This document shows, in pieces, positions 11,140 to 23,400 of a DNA stretch of 64,000 bases. Source of the stretch: Manis javanica. Taxonomy: Eukaryota > Chordata > Mammalia > Pholidota > Manidae. Under the pieces are notes generated by a model. The model did not search any database. It was not told where the DNA came from and worked only from the letters and a program-made list of their open reading frames with translations. A program made the translations under genes and the position numbers. Where the stretch lies: NCBI RefSeq assembly GCF_040802235.1, contig NC_133163.1:42428501-42492500 (forward strand), read 5' to 3'. How positions within the stretch are numbered: the stretch's first letter is position 1; each line of letters opens with the position of its first letter.

Positions 11140-11425
11140 CCCTTACCCTGGCACTCCTGATTCCCCTGACTCTTCACTATCTTTTCTTTCCCCCAGATCA
11201 CTTATGTCCACCTAACACACCAAGCAATTGACTCACCTGTTATGTTCTTTGTGTGTTTTCTTCACTGCTTCCTGTTGACCACCACCAGTGCTAGAATATA
11301 ATTTTCACAGAGGCAGGGATGTTTGTTACCTTCACTAATGTATCCAAGTATCTAGAAGAGTACATGACACATAATAGGTGATCAATAACTATGTGTTGAA
11401 TACATGGTAACTGAATGAATGGAGA
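11140..11425 (+). repeat. L2 3' part
   Basis: Old LINE L2: ...TAGAATATAATTTTCACAGAGGCAGGGATGTTTG..., then ACATGACACATAATAGGTGATCAATAACTA and TTGAATACATGG/GAATGAATGG. This is the order of the L2 3' end. Confidence 0.7.
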
Positions 11426-11529
11426 GGGGAGACAGATGAGCGTAAAGACTGCTGGTGAGAGAGAAGGAGGATAGTTCTGACTTGGATGGTTTCATTGTTT
11501 TTGATATTATATAATTAGTCACAAATTCC

Positions 11530-11678
11530 TTCCCTTTCCTTGCCCTTTCTAATTCTTTGGCCATTTTCTATCTTTTTCTCAGTGATTTGTGAGAATTCTT
11601 TCTGTATCTTGGATCTAGTCCTTTGTTAGTTATACATGTTACAAATATCTTCTCTCCATCTATGGTCTGTTTGCCTTT

Positions 11679-11729
<51 letters not shown>

Positions 11730-13060
11730 ACAGATTTCTACTTCTAATGTCAAATTTCTCAATCTTAATCTTTATATTTTGTATTTCTTGTATTTTATCT
11801 TAGAAATTTTTATTTTCCCAAGACCATAAAGATATTCTCATTCTTTCTTTCTAAAATTTCTAATATTTACCTTTTCACATTTAGGTCTTAATCCATGTGA
11901 AATTCATTTATGTGCAGGTATAAAGCTGGAATCTAATTTTACTTTTTTTCCCTTTGAATAATTTGTTGTCCTAGCACTTTTCATGGAATAATCCATTCTG
12001 TTACCATTGGTTTGAAATGTTACTTCTGTCATATATCCAATTTCCAGAACTTCCTGAGTCTCTTTCTGGGCTCTCTTTTCTGTTGCACTGCCTTATTTGT
12101 GTACCTCCATAGGAATTGCACACTGCCTTAATTATGTACCTTTAAGCTAAGACTTAATATCTACTATGGCAACTCAAAATGACCTTGCAGGGAGGAAGCC
12201 AGAAGAAGAAATACCCTGACCTCATTCCTTTTCCTCTCTCAGATCTCCTGGTAGGGCTCCTCAGTGGCTGAACCCAATGCAAAGCCAGAAAGCAGGAGAA
12301 ACTGGCTCATCTTTACAGGCAGACAACAGGATAGAGAAATGTGCAGGTGGGCCTGGAGAAACAAATGGAAATATCTGGTACAATGCCATTTATTAATTTA
12401 TTGGCATTCCTGTTATTTCTAGTGTGCTAAAGAATTTTTCTTAGGTCTGGGTGTTAAATTTTATTGAATTTTTTCCTCCATCTATTATAATATTCTTATG
12501 ATTTTTCTTTTTAACTCATTGATATAATGTACCACACTAATAGATTTTATGATATTACGTTGAGCCATGCTTGTATTCTTGGCATAAATCCTCCTTGGTC
12601 ATGAGATACATATATAAACACATTGCTGAATTTTATATGCTTACGCTTTTGTGCCTATTTTTCATAAGTGAAATTGTTCTATAATTTTCCCACACTGTCC
12701 TTTTGAAGTTTTGCTCTCAAGGTTATACTAGTTTTATAAAATGAGCTGATTACCTTTTTCTTTTCCCTGTATTGTAAAACATTTGATAAAACACAGTTGT
12801 TATCTGTTCCTTGAAAATTTGGTAAAGTAGGCCTATGAAACCACCTTTGGACACTGGAAATTGAAGGAATTCAGAAATTTTCCTACTAGCTCAATTTCTT
12901 AGTTGATTTAGGTATCTTACTTCTTCCTGATTCAATTTTGCTAATTAAATCCTTCCAGAAAATAATCCATTTATCTAGAGTTTAAAATTTTTTGTTATAA
13001 AGTCTTAGCTTCTTCATATTCAACTTTTTGATAATGCTTACAGAATAAATCTCTCAGCTT
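11530..13060 (-). mobile_element. Old antisense L1 fragment (ORF2 region)
   Basis: Many segments match antisense L1 ORF2 as commonly seen in mammals: TTGGATCTAGTCCTTTGTTAG, the AATCCATGTGAAATTCATTTATG block, and further right TTGAGCCATGCTTGTATTCTTGGCATAAATC with TATACTAGTTTTATAAAATGAG from the reverse transcriptase region. It is broken by a (TG)n microsatellite at 11,681 and by unrelated DNA at about 12,130-12,370. It is too degenerate to encode anything. Confidence 0.75.
11681..11727 (+). repeat. (TG)n microsatellite
   Basis: 47 bases of uninterrupted TG dinucleotides inside the antisense old L1. Likely polymorphic in length. Confidence 0.97.
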
Positions 13061-14390
13061 ACATTTTGATGCAGCTCTTTTATACCAGGTAGAAAGGTGG
13101 AGAACAACTCAATCCTGATTCAAGCTTTGATCCTGGCTCTAGTTTCCCATCTTATACGGAGCACTTTTGGTCCCCTTTAACCTACAGAAATATCTCATAG
13201 CCAAAAGGAACTCTATTTCCAATGACCAGCTTCCCCCAAGTATGTTCATTTTTTCTGTTTTCTGGTCCATGAAGATATTATATCAAAGCCTGCCTACATC
13301 TTTTTTCTTTTATGTCTTATTTTTCATTGCCAAATGTTTGGAGCAAAGAACATTATTGAAAGATGAACTCATTGCAATGTACTGACCACAAATTCCTCCT
13401 TGGTCTTATCATTTCTTGCTCCAAGGCCGCCCCGGACACCTTTACTTTCTTTCCAGACACATTCTTCATTCATAGTACGAAACAGATTTTACGGTTTCTT
13501 TCAGTGTCTCCTGCCTACCTATCACTTCCTGCTAGTAAAAGAAGCAACCATCTCAGGTTAGTGTCACCAAGCTGAGTGACTTAGGCTTGACTGAATCTCT
13601 GTTCCTGCATCTCCGGACACTTCAACTGATTATTACATTTGTTTTGTTTGAGAAGCCAAATAAGCCAGAAACCCTAGAAAACTGATATATTTTTTTATAA
13701 CATAAGATGTCATTCTACCACACCAATTCTTCAATAATTCTTTCCATTATATTCTGTCTGAAGATAATGAAGTGAGGCATCTTGCTTCTCAGGTGGGGAA
13801 AGGGAACATAGATATAAACCCAGAATGCCAAAGCAATTTTATTTTACTGGTTTGCTTAGAGAAGCCAATCCTCCAACACTTTCTTTCTGCAGTGCTTCTC
13901 AGGCCAAATGTAAATGATTTAATGCAGGATTCCTATTTGCAATGTTAGTTGCTGCCATCTAGTGCCCTTTGTGGAGGAATAGTGTGGTACTCAGGTTCTT
14001 TTCAAAGGCCAAGAAGAAAACAATTGGTCGGAAAGAGTTCTTAAAGACACTTAACTACAGAACCCTTATCAGAACTATGAATTTTAGTAAAATGAGGCTG
14101 AAAATAGAAAAACATATATTCATATTTTCAAAGAAAAACTTGGCCCCAAAGAACTTATGGCTAGATTAAGTAACTGAAAATATTAAACAACTGACTTCTT
14201 CAGACTCAGTTTTTTAATAATGCTCCATAAACAAATCCTCTGGGGTCTACTTTGATTTAGTTCCTCTATTAACTTGAGGCAGTCTGGGAACGAGTGCACA
14301 CCAACCTAGGAAATCATCAAAATCCTCTGGAGAGTTTTGAAAAATAGATATTAAAAAAAAAAAAAAATTGAAAGTCTAGACAATTAAAAT

Positions 14391-14735
14391 TTAAAACTTC
14401 TGCTCTGTGAGAGACAATGTGAAGAGAAGGGAAGATCTACAGATGGTAAATAAACATATGAAAATATGTTCAACATCATACATCATCAAAAAATTTGCAA
14501 ATAAAAACGAGATATAATCATAAACCTTTAGAATGGCTAAAATCCAGAACACTGACAACACCAAGTACTGGAGAGAATGTGGAACAACAGGAACTCTCAT
14601 TCACTGCTGATAGGAATTCAAAATGGCACAGCCTCTTTGGAAGTCAGTTTGGCAGTTTCTCACAAAACTAACCATACTCTTACCCTACAATCTAGCAATT
14701 ATACACCTGGGACAAAAGAAAAGTGGGCACTTTAA
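14391..14735 (+). mobile_element. Old L1, left part (interrupted by young-type L1)
   Basis: This is the ORF2 3' end of an old L1: ACTGGAGAGAATGTGGAACAACAGG, CTCATTCACTGCTGATAGGAATTC and TTGGCAGTTTCTCACAAAACTAA are typical. It continues after the inserted L1 at 20,342-20,830 with the matching old 3' UTR. The insertion therefore dates after this copy. Confidence 0.8.
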
Positions 14736-15298
14736 AAGTCTTAAAGGGACAAGGGTTTAACAGGTGGACAAAATCATCCCAGCACACTCAGCCCAGCAGG
14801 CTGGGAATCTTAAGGAACTTCAGGCACCCAAGGCCCTCACAGCGATAAGCAGCTTGCCATTTATTCCCCGCCACTGGTGCTGCAAGTAAACCGGTTGACC
14901 CACCACTGCTGTAGAACAGTCAGGAAACAGCCCTGCCCACAGCAACCACACAGAGTGTTCTCCCAGTGTGCAGCTAACCGGGACAGATGCAGAGGCTGCT
15001 GCCAGCATGCACATGCCCAGCACAGGCATAGGAAGCAGGCGCAAAGTCCGGAAGGCAAGAAGGGATGCCGTTCTCGCAGGAGAAGACACCCAGCACACCT
15101 GCAACTGGGGACAGTGCCCTAGGCTATCCCAAGGGCAGCCTCCCCAACAGCAGCTCAGGGGATTAAGCCAGAGACTACTCCCTGTATACAGGTAACTGGC
15201 ACAGGGAGGGGATAAGGGCAAGGTGACCAGCAAGCAGGAAGGGACTTTGTTCTCCCAGCTGACACATGCTCCACCTGCCAGTGATCACTTCTATTGCC

Positions 15299-16099
15299 AT
15301 GAAAAGGTACAAGAACCTGATCCAGTCAAAAACCTGATCCACTCTAACAACACCAGAGAGAGGGCCTGAAAAGATAAATATAACCAATCTTCCTGAAAAA
15401 GAATTCAAAATAAAAGTCATAACCATGCTGATGGACCTGCATAGAAATATGCAAGGGCTAAGGGATGAAGTCTCGAAGGAGATAACAGAAATGAAACAAT
15501 CGATAGAAGGACATAAGAGCAGATGGGATGAGGTGTAAGAGTCTGTCAATGGAATAGAAATCAGAGAAAAGGAATGCAGAGAAGCTGAGGCAGAGAGAGG
15601 TAAAAGGATCTGTAGGAATGAAAGAATGTTAAGAGAACTGTGTGACCAATCCAAACGGAACAATATTCACATTATAGTGGCACCAGAAGAAGAAGAGAGA
15701 GAAAAAGGGATAGAAAGTGTCTTTGAAGAAATAATTGCTGAAAATCTCCCCAAGCTGGAGAAGGAAATAGTCTCTCAGACCATGGAGGCCCACAGAGCTC
15801 CCTACACAAGGGACCCAAGGAGGACAACACCAAGACATATAATAATTAAAATGGCAAAGATCAAAGACAAGGAAAGGGTATTAAAGGCAGCCAGAGAGAG
15901 AAAAAAGATCACCTACAAAGGAAAACCCATTAGGCTATCATCAGATTTCTCAACAGAAACCTTACAGGCAAGCAGAGAATGGCATGATATATTTATTGCA
16001 ATGAAACAGAAGGGCCTTGAACCAAGAATACTGTATCCAGCAAGATTATCATTAAAATTTGAAGGCAGGATTAAACAATTTCCAAAAAAGCAAAGTTGA
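15299..16099 (+). pseudogene. L1 ORF1 (RNA-binding chaperone), broken
   Basis: L1 ORF1p is the trimeric RNA-binding protein of the retrotransposon particle. The first ATG at 15,299 runs into TGA at 15,335. The main frame has an in-frame TAA at 15,536 in the coiled-coil part, and then stays open from about 15,539 to 16,099. That open part covers the RRM and C-terminal domain (...HIIIKMAKIKDKERVLKAAR..., ...RILYPARLSLKFEG...). A one-base loss near 16,093 truncates the usual C-terminal tail. The defects leave no complete protein. Confidence 0.88.
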
Positions 16100-16489
16100 G
16101 GGAATTTGCTTCCCACAAACCACCTCTACACGGTATTTTAAAGGGAATGCTCTAGATGGAAGTATTCCTAAGGTGAAATAGATGTCACCAGACAAAATAA
16201 AATCACAGCAAAGAAAGCAGACCAACCATATACTAACTAAAGGCAAAAAATATAATCAGATATCCCCAAAAGTAGTCAAAGGAAACATAAAAGAGTACAG
16301 AAAAAAACACGTAACATATAAAGGGTGGAGGAAGAAATTAAGAAGGGAGAGAAATAAAGAATCACCAGACTGTGTTTATAATAGCATAGTAAGTGAGTTA
16401 AAGTTAGACAGTTAGATAGTAAAGCAGGTACCCATGAACTTTTGGTAACCATGAATCCAAAGCCTGCAATGGCAGTAAGTACACATCTA

Positions 16490-19400
16490 TAGATAATCAC
16501 CCTAAACGTAAATGGACTGAATGCATGAATCAAAAAACACAGAGTAATAGAATGGATAAAAAATGAAGAAACATCTATATGCTGCTTACAAGAGATGCAC
16601 CTCAAACCAAAGACATACACAGACTAAAAGTGAAGGGATGGAAAAAGATATTTCATGCAAACAATAGGGAGAAAAAAGCAGGTGTTACAGTACTTGTATC
16701 AGACAAAATAGACTTCAAAACAAAGAAAGTAACAAGAGATAAAGAAGGACATTACATAATGATAAAGGGCTCAGTCCAACAAGAGGATATAACCACTATA
16801 AATATATATGCACCCAACACAAGGGCACCGACATATGTGAAACAAATACTAACAGAATTAAAGGAGGAAATAGAATGCAATGCATTCGTTTTAGGAGACT
16901 TCAATACACCACTCACTCCAAAGGACAGATCAACCAGACAGAAAATAAGTAAGGACACAGAGGCACTGAACAACACACTAGAACAGATGGACCTAACAGA
17001 CATCTACAGAACTCTACATCCAAAAGCAACAGGATACACATTCTTCTCAAGAGCACATGGAACATTCTCCAGAATAGACCACATACTAGGCCAGGAAGAA
17101 CAATCCAAAACAAATAGTCTAAAGTCACAACTATTAAACTGGAGAAAGAAGAACAAATGAAACCCAAAGTCAGCAGAAGAAGGGACATAATAAAGATCAG
17201 AGAAGAAATAAATAACATTGAGAAGAATAAAACAATAGAAAAAAATCAATGAAATCAAGAGCTGTTTCTTTGAGAAAATAAACAAAATAGATAAGCCCCT
17301 AGTGAGACTTATTAAGAGAAAAAGAGAATCTACACACATCAACAGAATCAGAAATGAGAAGGGAAAAATCATGATGGCCACCACAGAAATACAAAGAATT
17401 ATTAAGAATACTATGAAAATCTATATGCTAACAAACTGGATAACCTAGAAGAAATGGACAACTTTCCAGAAAAATACAATCTTCCAAGGCTGACCAAAGA
17501 AGAAACAGAAAATCTAAACAGACCAATTACCAGCAATGAAATTGAATCGATAATCAAAAAACTACCCAAGAACAAAACCCCAAGATGAGATGGGTTCACC
17601 ACTGAATTTTATCAGACATACAGAGAAGACATAATACCCATTCTGCTTTAAGTTTTCAAAAACTAGAAGAGGAGGGAATACTTCCAAACTCATTCTATGA
17701 AGTCAGCATCACTCTCATACCAAAACCAGGCAAAGACTCCACAAAAAAAGAAAATTACAGACCAATATCCCTGATGAACGTAGATGCAAAAATACTCAAC
17801 AAAATATTAGCAAACCTAATTCAAAAATACATCAAGAGGATCGAACACCTTCATCAAGTAGGATTCATCTCAGGGATGCAAGGATGGTACAACATTTGAA
17901 AATCCATCAACATAATCCACCACATCAACAAAAAGAAGGACAAAAACCACATGATCATCTCCATGGATGGTGAAAAAGCATTTGACAAATTCAACATCCA
18001 TTCATGATAAAAACTCTCAACAAAATGGGTATAGAAGGCAAGTACCTCAATACAATAAAGGCCATATATGACAAACCCACAGCCAACATCATACTTAACA
18101 GCGAGAAGCTGAAAGCTTTTCATCTAAGATTGAGAACAAGACAGGGATGCCCACTCTCTCCACTTTTATCCAATATAGTACTGGAGGTCTTGCCATGGCA
18201 ATCAGACAAAACAGAGAAATAAAAGGCATCCAGATTGGTAAGGAAGAAGTCAAACTGTCACTATTTGCAGATGACATGATATTATACATAAAAAACCCTA
18301 AAGAATTCACTCCCGAACTACTGGAATTATATCTGAATTCAGCAAAGTTGCAGGATACAAAATTAACACACAGAAATGTGTTGCATTCCTATACACTAAC
18401 AATGAAATAGCAGAAAGAGAAATCAGGAAAACAATGGCATTCACAATTGCATCAAAAAGAATAAAATACCTAGGAATAAACCTAACCAAGGAAGTGAAAG
18501 ACCTATACCCTGAAAACTACAAGACTCCTAAGAGAGATTAAAGAGGACACTAATAAATGAAAACTCATCCCATGCTCTTGGCTAGGAAGAATTAATATTG
18601 CCAAAATGGCCATCCCACCCAAAGCAATCTACAGATTCAATGCAATCCCTATCAAAATACCAACAGCATTCTTCAACAAACTGAAACAAATAGTTGTAAA
18701 GTTCATATGGAACCACAAAAGACCCTGAATAGTCAAAGCAATTCTGAGAAGGAAGAATAAAGCCGGGGGATCTCACTTCCCAACTTCAAGCTCTACTACA
18801 AAGCCACAGTAATCAAGACAATTTGGTACTGGCACAAGAATAGATCCATAGACCAGTGCAAGAGAATAGAAAGTCCAGATATTAACCCAAACATATATCA
18901 TCAGTTAATATATGATAAAGGAGCCATGGATAGACAATGGGGAAATGACAGCCTCTTCAACAGCTGCTGTTGGCAAAACTGGACAGCTACATGTAAGAGA
19001 ATGAAACTGGATCATGGTCTAACCCCATACACAAAAGTAAATTCAAAATGGATCAAAGACCTAAATGTAAATCATAAAACCATAAAATTCTTAGAAAAAA
19101 ACATAGGCAAAAATCTCTTGGACATAAATATGAACAACTTCTTCATGAACATATCTCCCTGGGCAAGAGAAACAAAAGCAAAAATGAACAAGTGGGACTA
19201 TATCAAACTGAAAAGCTTCTGTACAGCAAAGGACACCATCAGTAGAACAAAAAGGTACCCTACAGTATGGGAGAATATATTCATAAATGACATATCCGAT
19301 AAAGGGTTGACATCCAAAATATATAAAGAGCTCATGCACCTCAACAAACAAAAAGCAAATAATCCAATTAAAAAATGGGCAGAGGAGCTGAACAGACACT

Positions 19401-20025
19401 TCTCCAAAGAAGAAATTCAGATGGACAACAGGCACATGAAAAGATGCTCCACATCGCTAATCATCAGAGAAATGCAAATTAAAACCACAATGAGATATCA
19501 CCTCACACCAGTTAGGATGGCCACCATCCTAAATACAAACAACAACAAATATTGGCGAGGATGTGGAGAAAGGGGAACCCTCTTACACTGCTGGTGCAAA
19601 TGTAAATTAATTCAACCAATGTGGAAAGCAGTATGGAGGTTTCTCAAAAAACTAAAAATAGAAATACCATTTGACCCAGGAATTCCACTCCTAGGAATTT
19701 ACCCTAAGAATGCAGAAGCCCAGTTTGAAAAAGATATATGCACCCCTATGTTTATCACAGAACTATTTACAATAGCCAAGAAATGGAAGCAACTAAGTGT
19801 CCATCAGTAGATGAATGGATAAAGAAGATGTGGTACATATACACAATGGAATATTATTTAGCCATAAGAAAAATACAAATCTTACCATTTGCAACAACAT
19901 GGATGGAGCTAGAGGGTATTATGCTCAGTGAAATAAGCCAGGTGGAGAAAAACAAGTATCAAATGATTTCACTCATCTGTGGAGTACAAGAACAAAGAAA
20001 AACTGAAGGAACAAAACAGCAGTAG
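16490..20025 (+). pseudogene. L1 ORF2 (endonuclease/reverse transcriptase), broken
   Basis: Pieces of ORF2 lie in shifting frames. The start region (ITLNVNGLNA) has a stop at once. An endonuclease piece is open at about 16,579-17,160. An RT piece spans 17,420-18,400 with several frame breaks. The C-terminal pieces at 18,926-19,810 and 19,738-20,025 overlap in different frames. At about 17,091 the text jumps from the endonuclease end (DHILG) to a segment that usually lies about 90 residues further on, so roughly 270 bases are missing. The RT active-site box reads FADD instead of the usual Y/F-ADD family form and is intact by itself, but no continuous enzyme could be made. Confidence 0.9.
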
Positions 20026-20072
20026 ACCCACAGAGACCAAGAATGGGCTAACAGTTACCTGGTATAGGGACT

Positions 20073-20116
20073 GGGGAGGATGGGTGGGAAAGGAGGGATA
20101 AGGGGGAAAAAGGGGC
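20073..20116 (+). other. G-rich tract in L1 3' UTR (quadruplex potential)
   Basis: Six runs of three or more G within 44 bases, spaced by short linkers, in the L1 3' UTR. G-rich, quadruplex-capable 3' UTR tracts are a known property of mammalian L1 elements. Confidence 0.75.
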
Positions 20117-20341
20117 ATTACGATTAGCACACACAATGTGCAGTGGGGGGGAGCACGGGGAAGGCAGTACAACACAGAGAAGACAAGTAGTAATTCTATA
20201 GATCTTACTATGCTGATGGACAGTGACTGTAATGGAGTAATGGGGGACTTGATAATGGGGGAAGTCTAGTAACCATAATGCTTTTCATGTAATTGTAGAT
20301 TAATACCAGTGATACCAAAATAAAAATTTAAAAGAAATATT

Positions 20342-20830
20342 AAGTCATAAAGAGACATGGAAGAAACTTAAATGTGTATTATTAACTGAAAGAAGCCAGT
20401 CTGAAAAAGCCAGGTACTATGTGAATCCAAGTACATTGACCTTCTAGGAAAGGCAAAGCAGTGGAGACAGTGGAAGGGTCAGTGGTTGCCAGGTGTCAGG
20501 GGGAGAAAAGGAAGGATGAATGGACAAAACGCAAAGGATTTTTAGGGCAACAAAACTATTCTGTTATTACATTGGTGGATATGTCATTATATATTTGTTC
20601 AAACCCATAGAATGTACATCACCACGAGTGAACTGTAATGTAAACTCTGGACTTTCGGTGATAATAACATCTGAATCTAGGTTTGTCAATTTTAACAAAT
20701 GTACCATTCTGGTACCATTGACAGTGGGGAAGGCTGTGCATGTGTGGGGATATGGAGTATATGGGAACTCTTTATAGTTTCTGCTAGGTTTTGCTGGGAA
20801 CCTAAATCTGCTCTAGTGAATGAATAGCCT
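20342..20830 (+). mobile_element. Old L1, right part (3' UTR)
   Basis: Continuation of the old L1 seen at 14,391-14,735. Diagnostic old-L1 3' UTR text: AAAGAGACATGGAAGAAACTTAAATG, GTCAGTGGTTGCCAGGTGTCAG, CCCATAGAATGTACATCACCACG and GAACCTAAATCTGCTCTA near its end. Confidence 0.85.
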
Positions 20831-20834
20831 AGGA

Positions 20835-21930
20835 ATTTTTTTTTTTAATTCCAAGAGTTCTAATGATAAATCAGGTTTAGGAACAAATGGTGAGGGAAAG
20901 AGTGGAGTTGCCATTTTCTAGCTGTGCAAACTTGGACAAATTATTCACCTCTTTAAAATGGGGAGTCATCATAATTATCCACAGGATTCATGTGAGGATT
21001 GAATGAGATGACATATTGTGACCTTGGGCATGATGGACACAGTGGCTGCAAAGAACCAAATCCTGACCAGGTCCAGGCGATGGCATAAACACTTCGTTGT
21101 TCTCTCCTCACTCCCCAAAACCTCCCCCAGCCACTGCTGATTCTTCCACCCACAGGCGCCTGGATATCCCTTCTCCCTCAGCCTCCTTATCCTCTTTCAT
21201 TCCCCTCAAGCTTCTGATTTGAGCTGCCTCCTGCGCCAGCAAGTCCCATTTCCCCGCATCTTTATGTCCTGCAGAGAAGAGATCCAGACAAATGCCTCGC
21301 TTACTAGTAATCCATCACCTCTCATTACATCCTTGCTAAGTTTTATGCTACAAATCCCACTTCCTCCCCAGAGGTGAGAACGGACAGCTGTGAGCCACTT
21401 CCTACCACAAATACCCACTGCCTGGTGCATAGCTAACGCTACGATGAGGTCTTCCCCCTGTCTCTCCTCCCTGCCCGCATAACTTTTGCCCTTTTTCCTT
21501 CCTTGCCAGGTGAGCTGTGGCTGCTCCAGGAGAAAGGAATGCTGGCTGTTCTCCCTAGAGAACAGGCCCAGGCACCAGGCAGTTGTATGGGAGTAGCAGG
21601 AGGCATGGTCATGCTCCTCAGGAGTGCTCCACGTCCATTTTCCATGATCTTGCCATCTCTTTTTACCCTGGTCCCTTAAAAATGCAGCAAATCAGACTAA
21701 AATGAACATAATTTTAAAATACATTAGTATCTGTCTTTATTGTGGGCCTAAGGTAGGAGTGGTGCTCACAGTTTGTTGTAGCATGGCATCTCCTGGTTTT
21801 CCTCCTGCACCTTGAGCCATCACTTCTGGTCTCTTTGGCCAGCTCATCCCCAGGCACCAACCTCAGTTTGGAGCTCCTCAAACTTTCAGTCATTGGGTCT
21901 GCCCTTCTCATGCTTTACCTCTCACCCATG
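20835..21930. other. Intron 2 stretch, nothing recognised
   Basis: Mixed single-copy-looking intron DNA. Short ORFs on both strands show no protein family I know. A short T-run lies at 20,837. Confidence 0.4.
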
Positions 21931-22697
21931 ACTATGGTTTCAGTTATTTTCTACCCAGGGATGATTCCCAAACATGCATCCCCAGCACAGACCTCTAATG
22001 CCCTTAACCTAATTATCTACTCACCATCTATGGTGTATCTCAAAGGCATCTCAACTCAACCTGCTGCAAACTGAACTTGCATCTTCCTGCCATATCCCAT
22101 CCAAACCTGTTCCTCCTTGAGGATTCCCCGTCTCAGTGAATGGTCACCCTTTCCATCCCTTGGATATCAATGTCACTTGGGCACTTCACTCTCTCACCAA
22201 CCATAACAAATCTTGTCTGGTCAGTTTTAAATATTGAAGTGCATGGGTTTCCTTCCATGAGCTTCCAGGCCATCATCTTTGTCCTCTAACCACTCTCCTC
22301 CCATCCATAATAGCTCTTCTCCATAGTTTCTACAATGCAGCTAGAGTGATCTTTTCTTTAAAGCAGATGTAATCATGTCACTACTTTGCTTGACATATGT
22401 CAGTGACTGCCTATTGCTCTCAAGAAGAATGCCCCATTAGGCCCTGCCAGAGCCGGCTCCTGCCCACCTCTGCTGCCTCACGGGCGCTGCTCTCCCTCTC
22501 ACTCTGAACTGCAGTCAAATGACTTCTTGCTATTCCTTCAACAGATCACGCTCTCTCCCACCTCAGAGCTATTGTTCATATTGTTCCTTCCACCTGGAAC
22601 AACTTAGCCCTCTAAGATTCGCCAAACTTCCAACTTCTGCTGAAAAATTACTTTCTCAGGAAACTTCCTTGGACTGCCTCCTTACTCCTCTCCCCCA
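21930..22697 (+). repeat. L2 LINE, left part
   Basis: Forward L2 showing, in order: GGTGTATCTCAAAGGCATCTC, ...ACAATGCAGCTAGAGTGATC, ...ATCATGTCACTACTTTGCTTG and ...GTTCCTTCCACCTGGAAC. It is interrupted by an LTR at 22,698 and resumes at 23,163. Confidence 0.75.
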
Positions 22698-23157
22698 TGC
22701 ATCAGTTTTCTAGGCTGCTGTTAACAAAGTAAAATGAACTGGAGGGGCTTAAAACAATAGAAATGTATTATCTCACAGTCCTGGAAGCTAGAGGTGCAAG
22801 ATCAAGTTGTTGGCAGTGTTGATTCCTTCTGAGGACTGAAAGGAAAAATGTGTTCTGTGCTTCTCTTAGCCTGAGGTGATTGCTGGCACTCTCCGTCGTT
22901 CCTCAGCTTGTAGAGGCTTCACCCCGACCTCTGCCTTCACCTTCATGTGGTGCTCTCCCTGTGTGTGTATGTCACAAAATTTCCCCTTTTTATGGGAACA
23001 CTAGACATACTGAATTAAGGGTCCACCCTCCTCCAATATGACCTCATCTTAACTAATTACACCTACAGGGACCCTATTTCCAAATAAGGTCACATCTGAG
23101 ATACTGGGGGATGAGTTCAACATATAAATGGGGAGGCACAATTCAGCTCATACCACA
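22698..23157 (-). mobile_element. MLT1-type (ERVL-MaLR) solo LTR with CCCCA duplication
   Basis: Reverse-orientation LTR, typical of MaLR elements: GGCTTAAAACAATAGAAATGTATTATCTCACAGT near its left end, ...GACCTCATCTTAACTAATTACACC, CCCTATTTCCAAATAAGGTCACA and a final AATTCAGCTCATACCACA. It is flanked by identical 5-base CCCCA copies at 22,693-22,697 and 23,158-23,162, the length expected for this group. It sits inside an L2 copy. The exact subfamily is from memory. Confidence 0.88.
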
Positions 23158-23162
23158 CCCCA

Positions 23163-23400
23163 TTTCCAAGGTAGAGTCCTCCAGGTATATATTATCATAG
23201 TCCTGCCCTACAGACTTTTCCTTCAAAGTGCTAATCACAGTTTGTAATTATTAATAAAATAGTCACACAAGCAAAAGTGCAATTGTTCCCCCATAGATTA
23301 CAAGCTCCAGAGGGATCATGCACATTTTTGTTGACCCTTGCACCCCCCTGCCTGGCATGTAGCATTTGTTCAATACATATTCATCAAGTGATCAAATAAA
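23163..23400 (+). repeat. L2 LINE, right part (3' end)
   Basis: Continues the L2 cut by the MLT1-type LTR: ...GATTACAAGCTCCAGAGGGATC..., CCTGGCATGTAGCATTTGTTCAATACATATTCATC. Confidence 0.75.

Larger units (their letters stand above)
14747..20341 (+). mobile_element. Near-full-length LINE-1, nested and decayed, sense to CCDC198
   Basis: About 5.6 kb from a GC-rich 5' UTR (14,747 to about 15,298), through ORF1 (about 15,299-16,100), ORF2 (about 16,490-20,025) and a 3' UTR with a G-rich tract, to a weak A-rich tail. Domains recognised in ORF2 are the endonuclease (GDFNTPL and SRIDHILG motifs, 16,890-17,090), reverse transcriptase (QGCPLSPLL at 18,143-18,169; FADD catalytic box at 18,264-18,275) and the C-terminal region. 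Several stops and frameshifts, plus a deletion in the endonuclease-RT linker, make it inactive. It lies in intron 2 of CCDC198 in the same orientation as the gene. Confidence 0.93.
14736..20352 (+). repeat. Candidate target-site duplication of the nested L1
   Basis: AAGTCTTAAAG at 14,736-14,746 and AAGTCATAAAG at 20,342-20,352 match at 10 of 11 bases and flank the inserted L1. The right copy follows the A-rich tail directly. One mismatch and the low complexity keep this moderate. Confidence 0.5.

Noticed and set aside
11568-11829. ORFs across the TG repeat (Cys-Val or Thr-His runs)
   Set aside because: Microsatellite translation inside a decayed antisense L1.
14820-15663. ORFs of 137 and 162 codons on the - strand
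   Set aside because: They are antisense shadows of the L1 5' UTR and ORF1.
16276-17384. Several - strand ORFs of 83-126 codons rich in Phe/Leu/Ser
   Set aside because: Antisense of AT-rich L1 ORF2; the hydrophobic composition is a by-product of reading A-rich DNA backwards.
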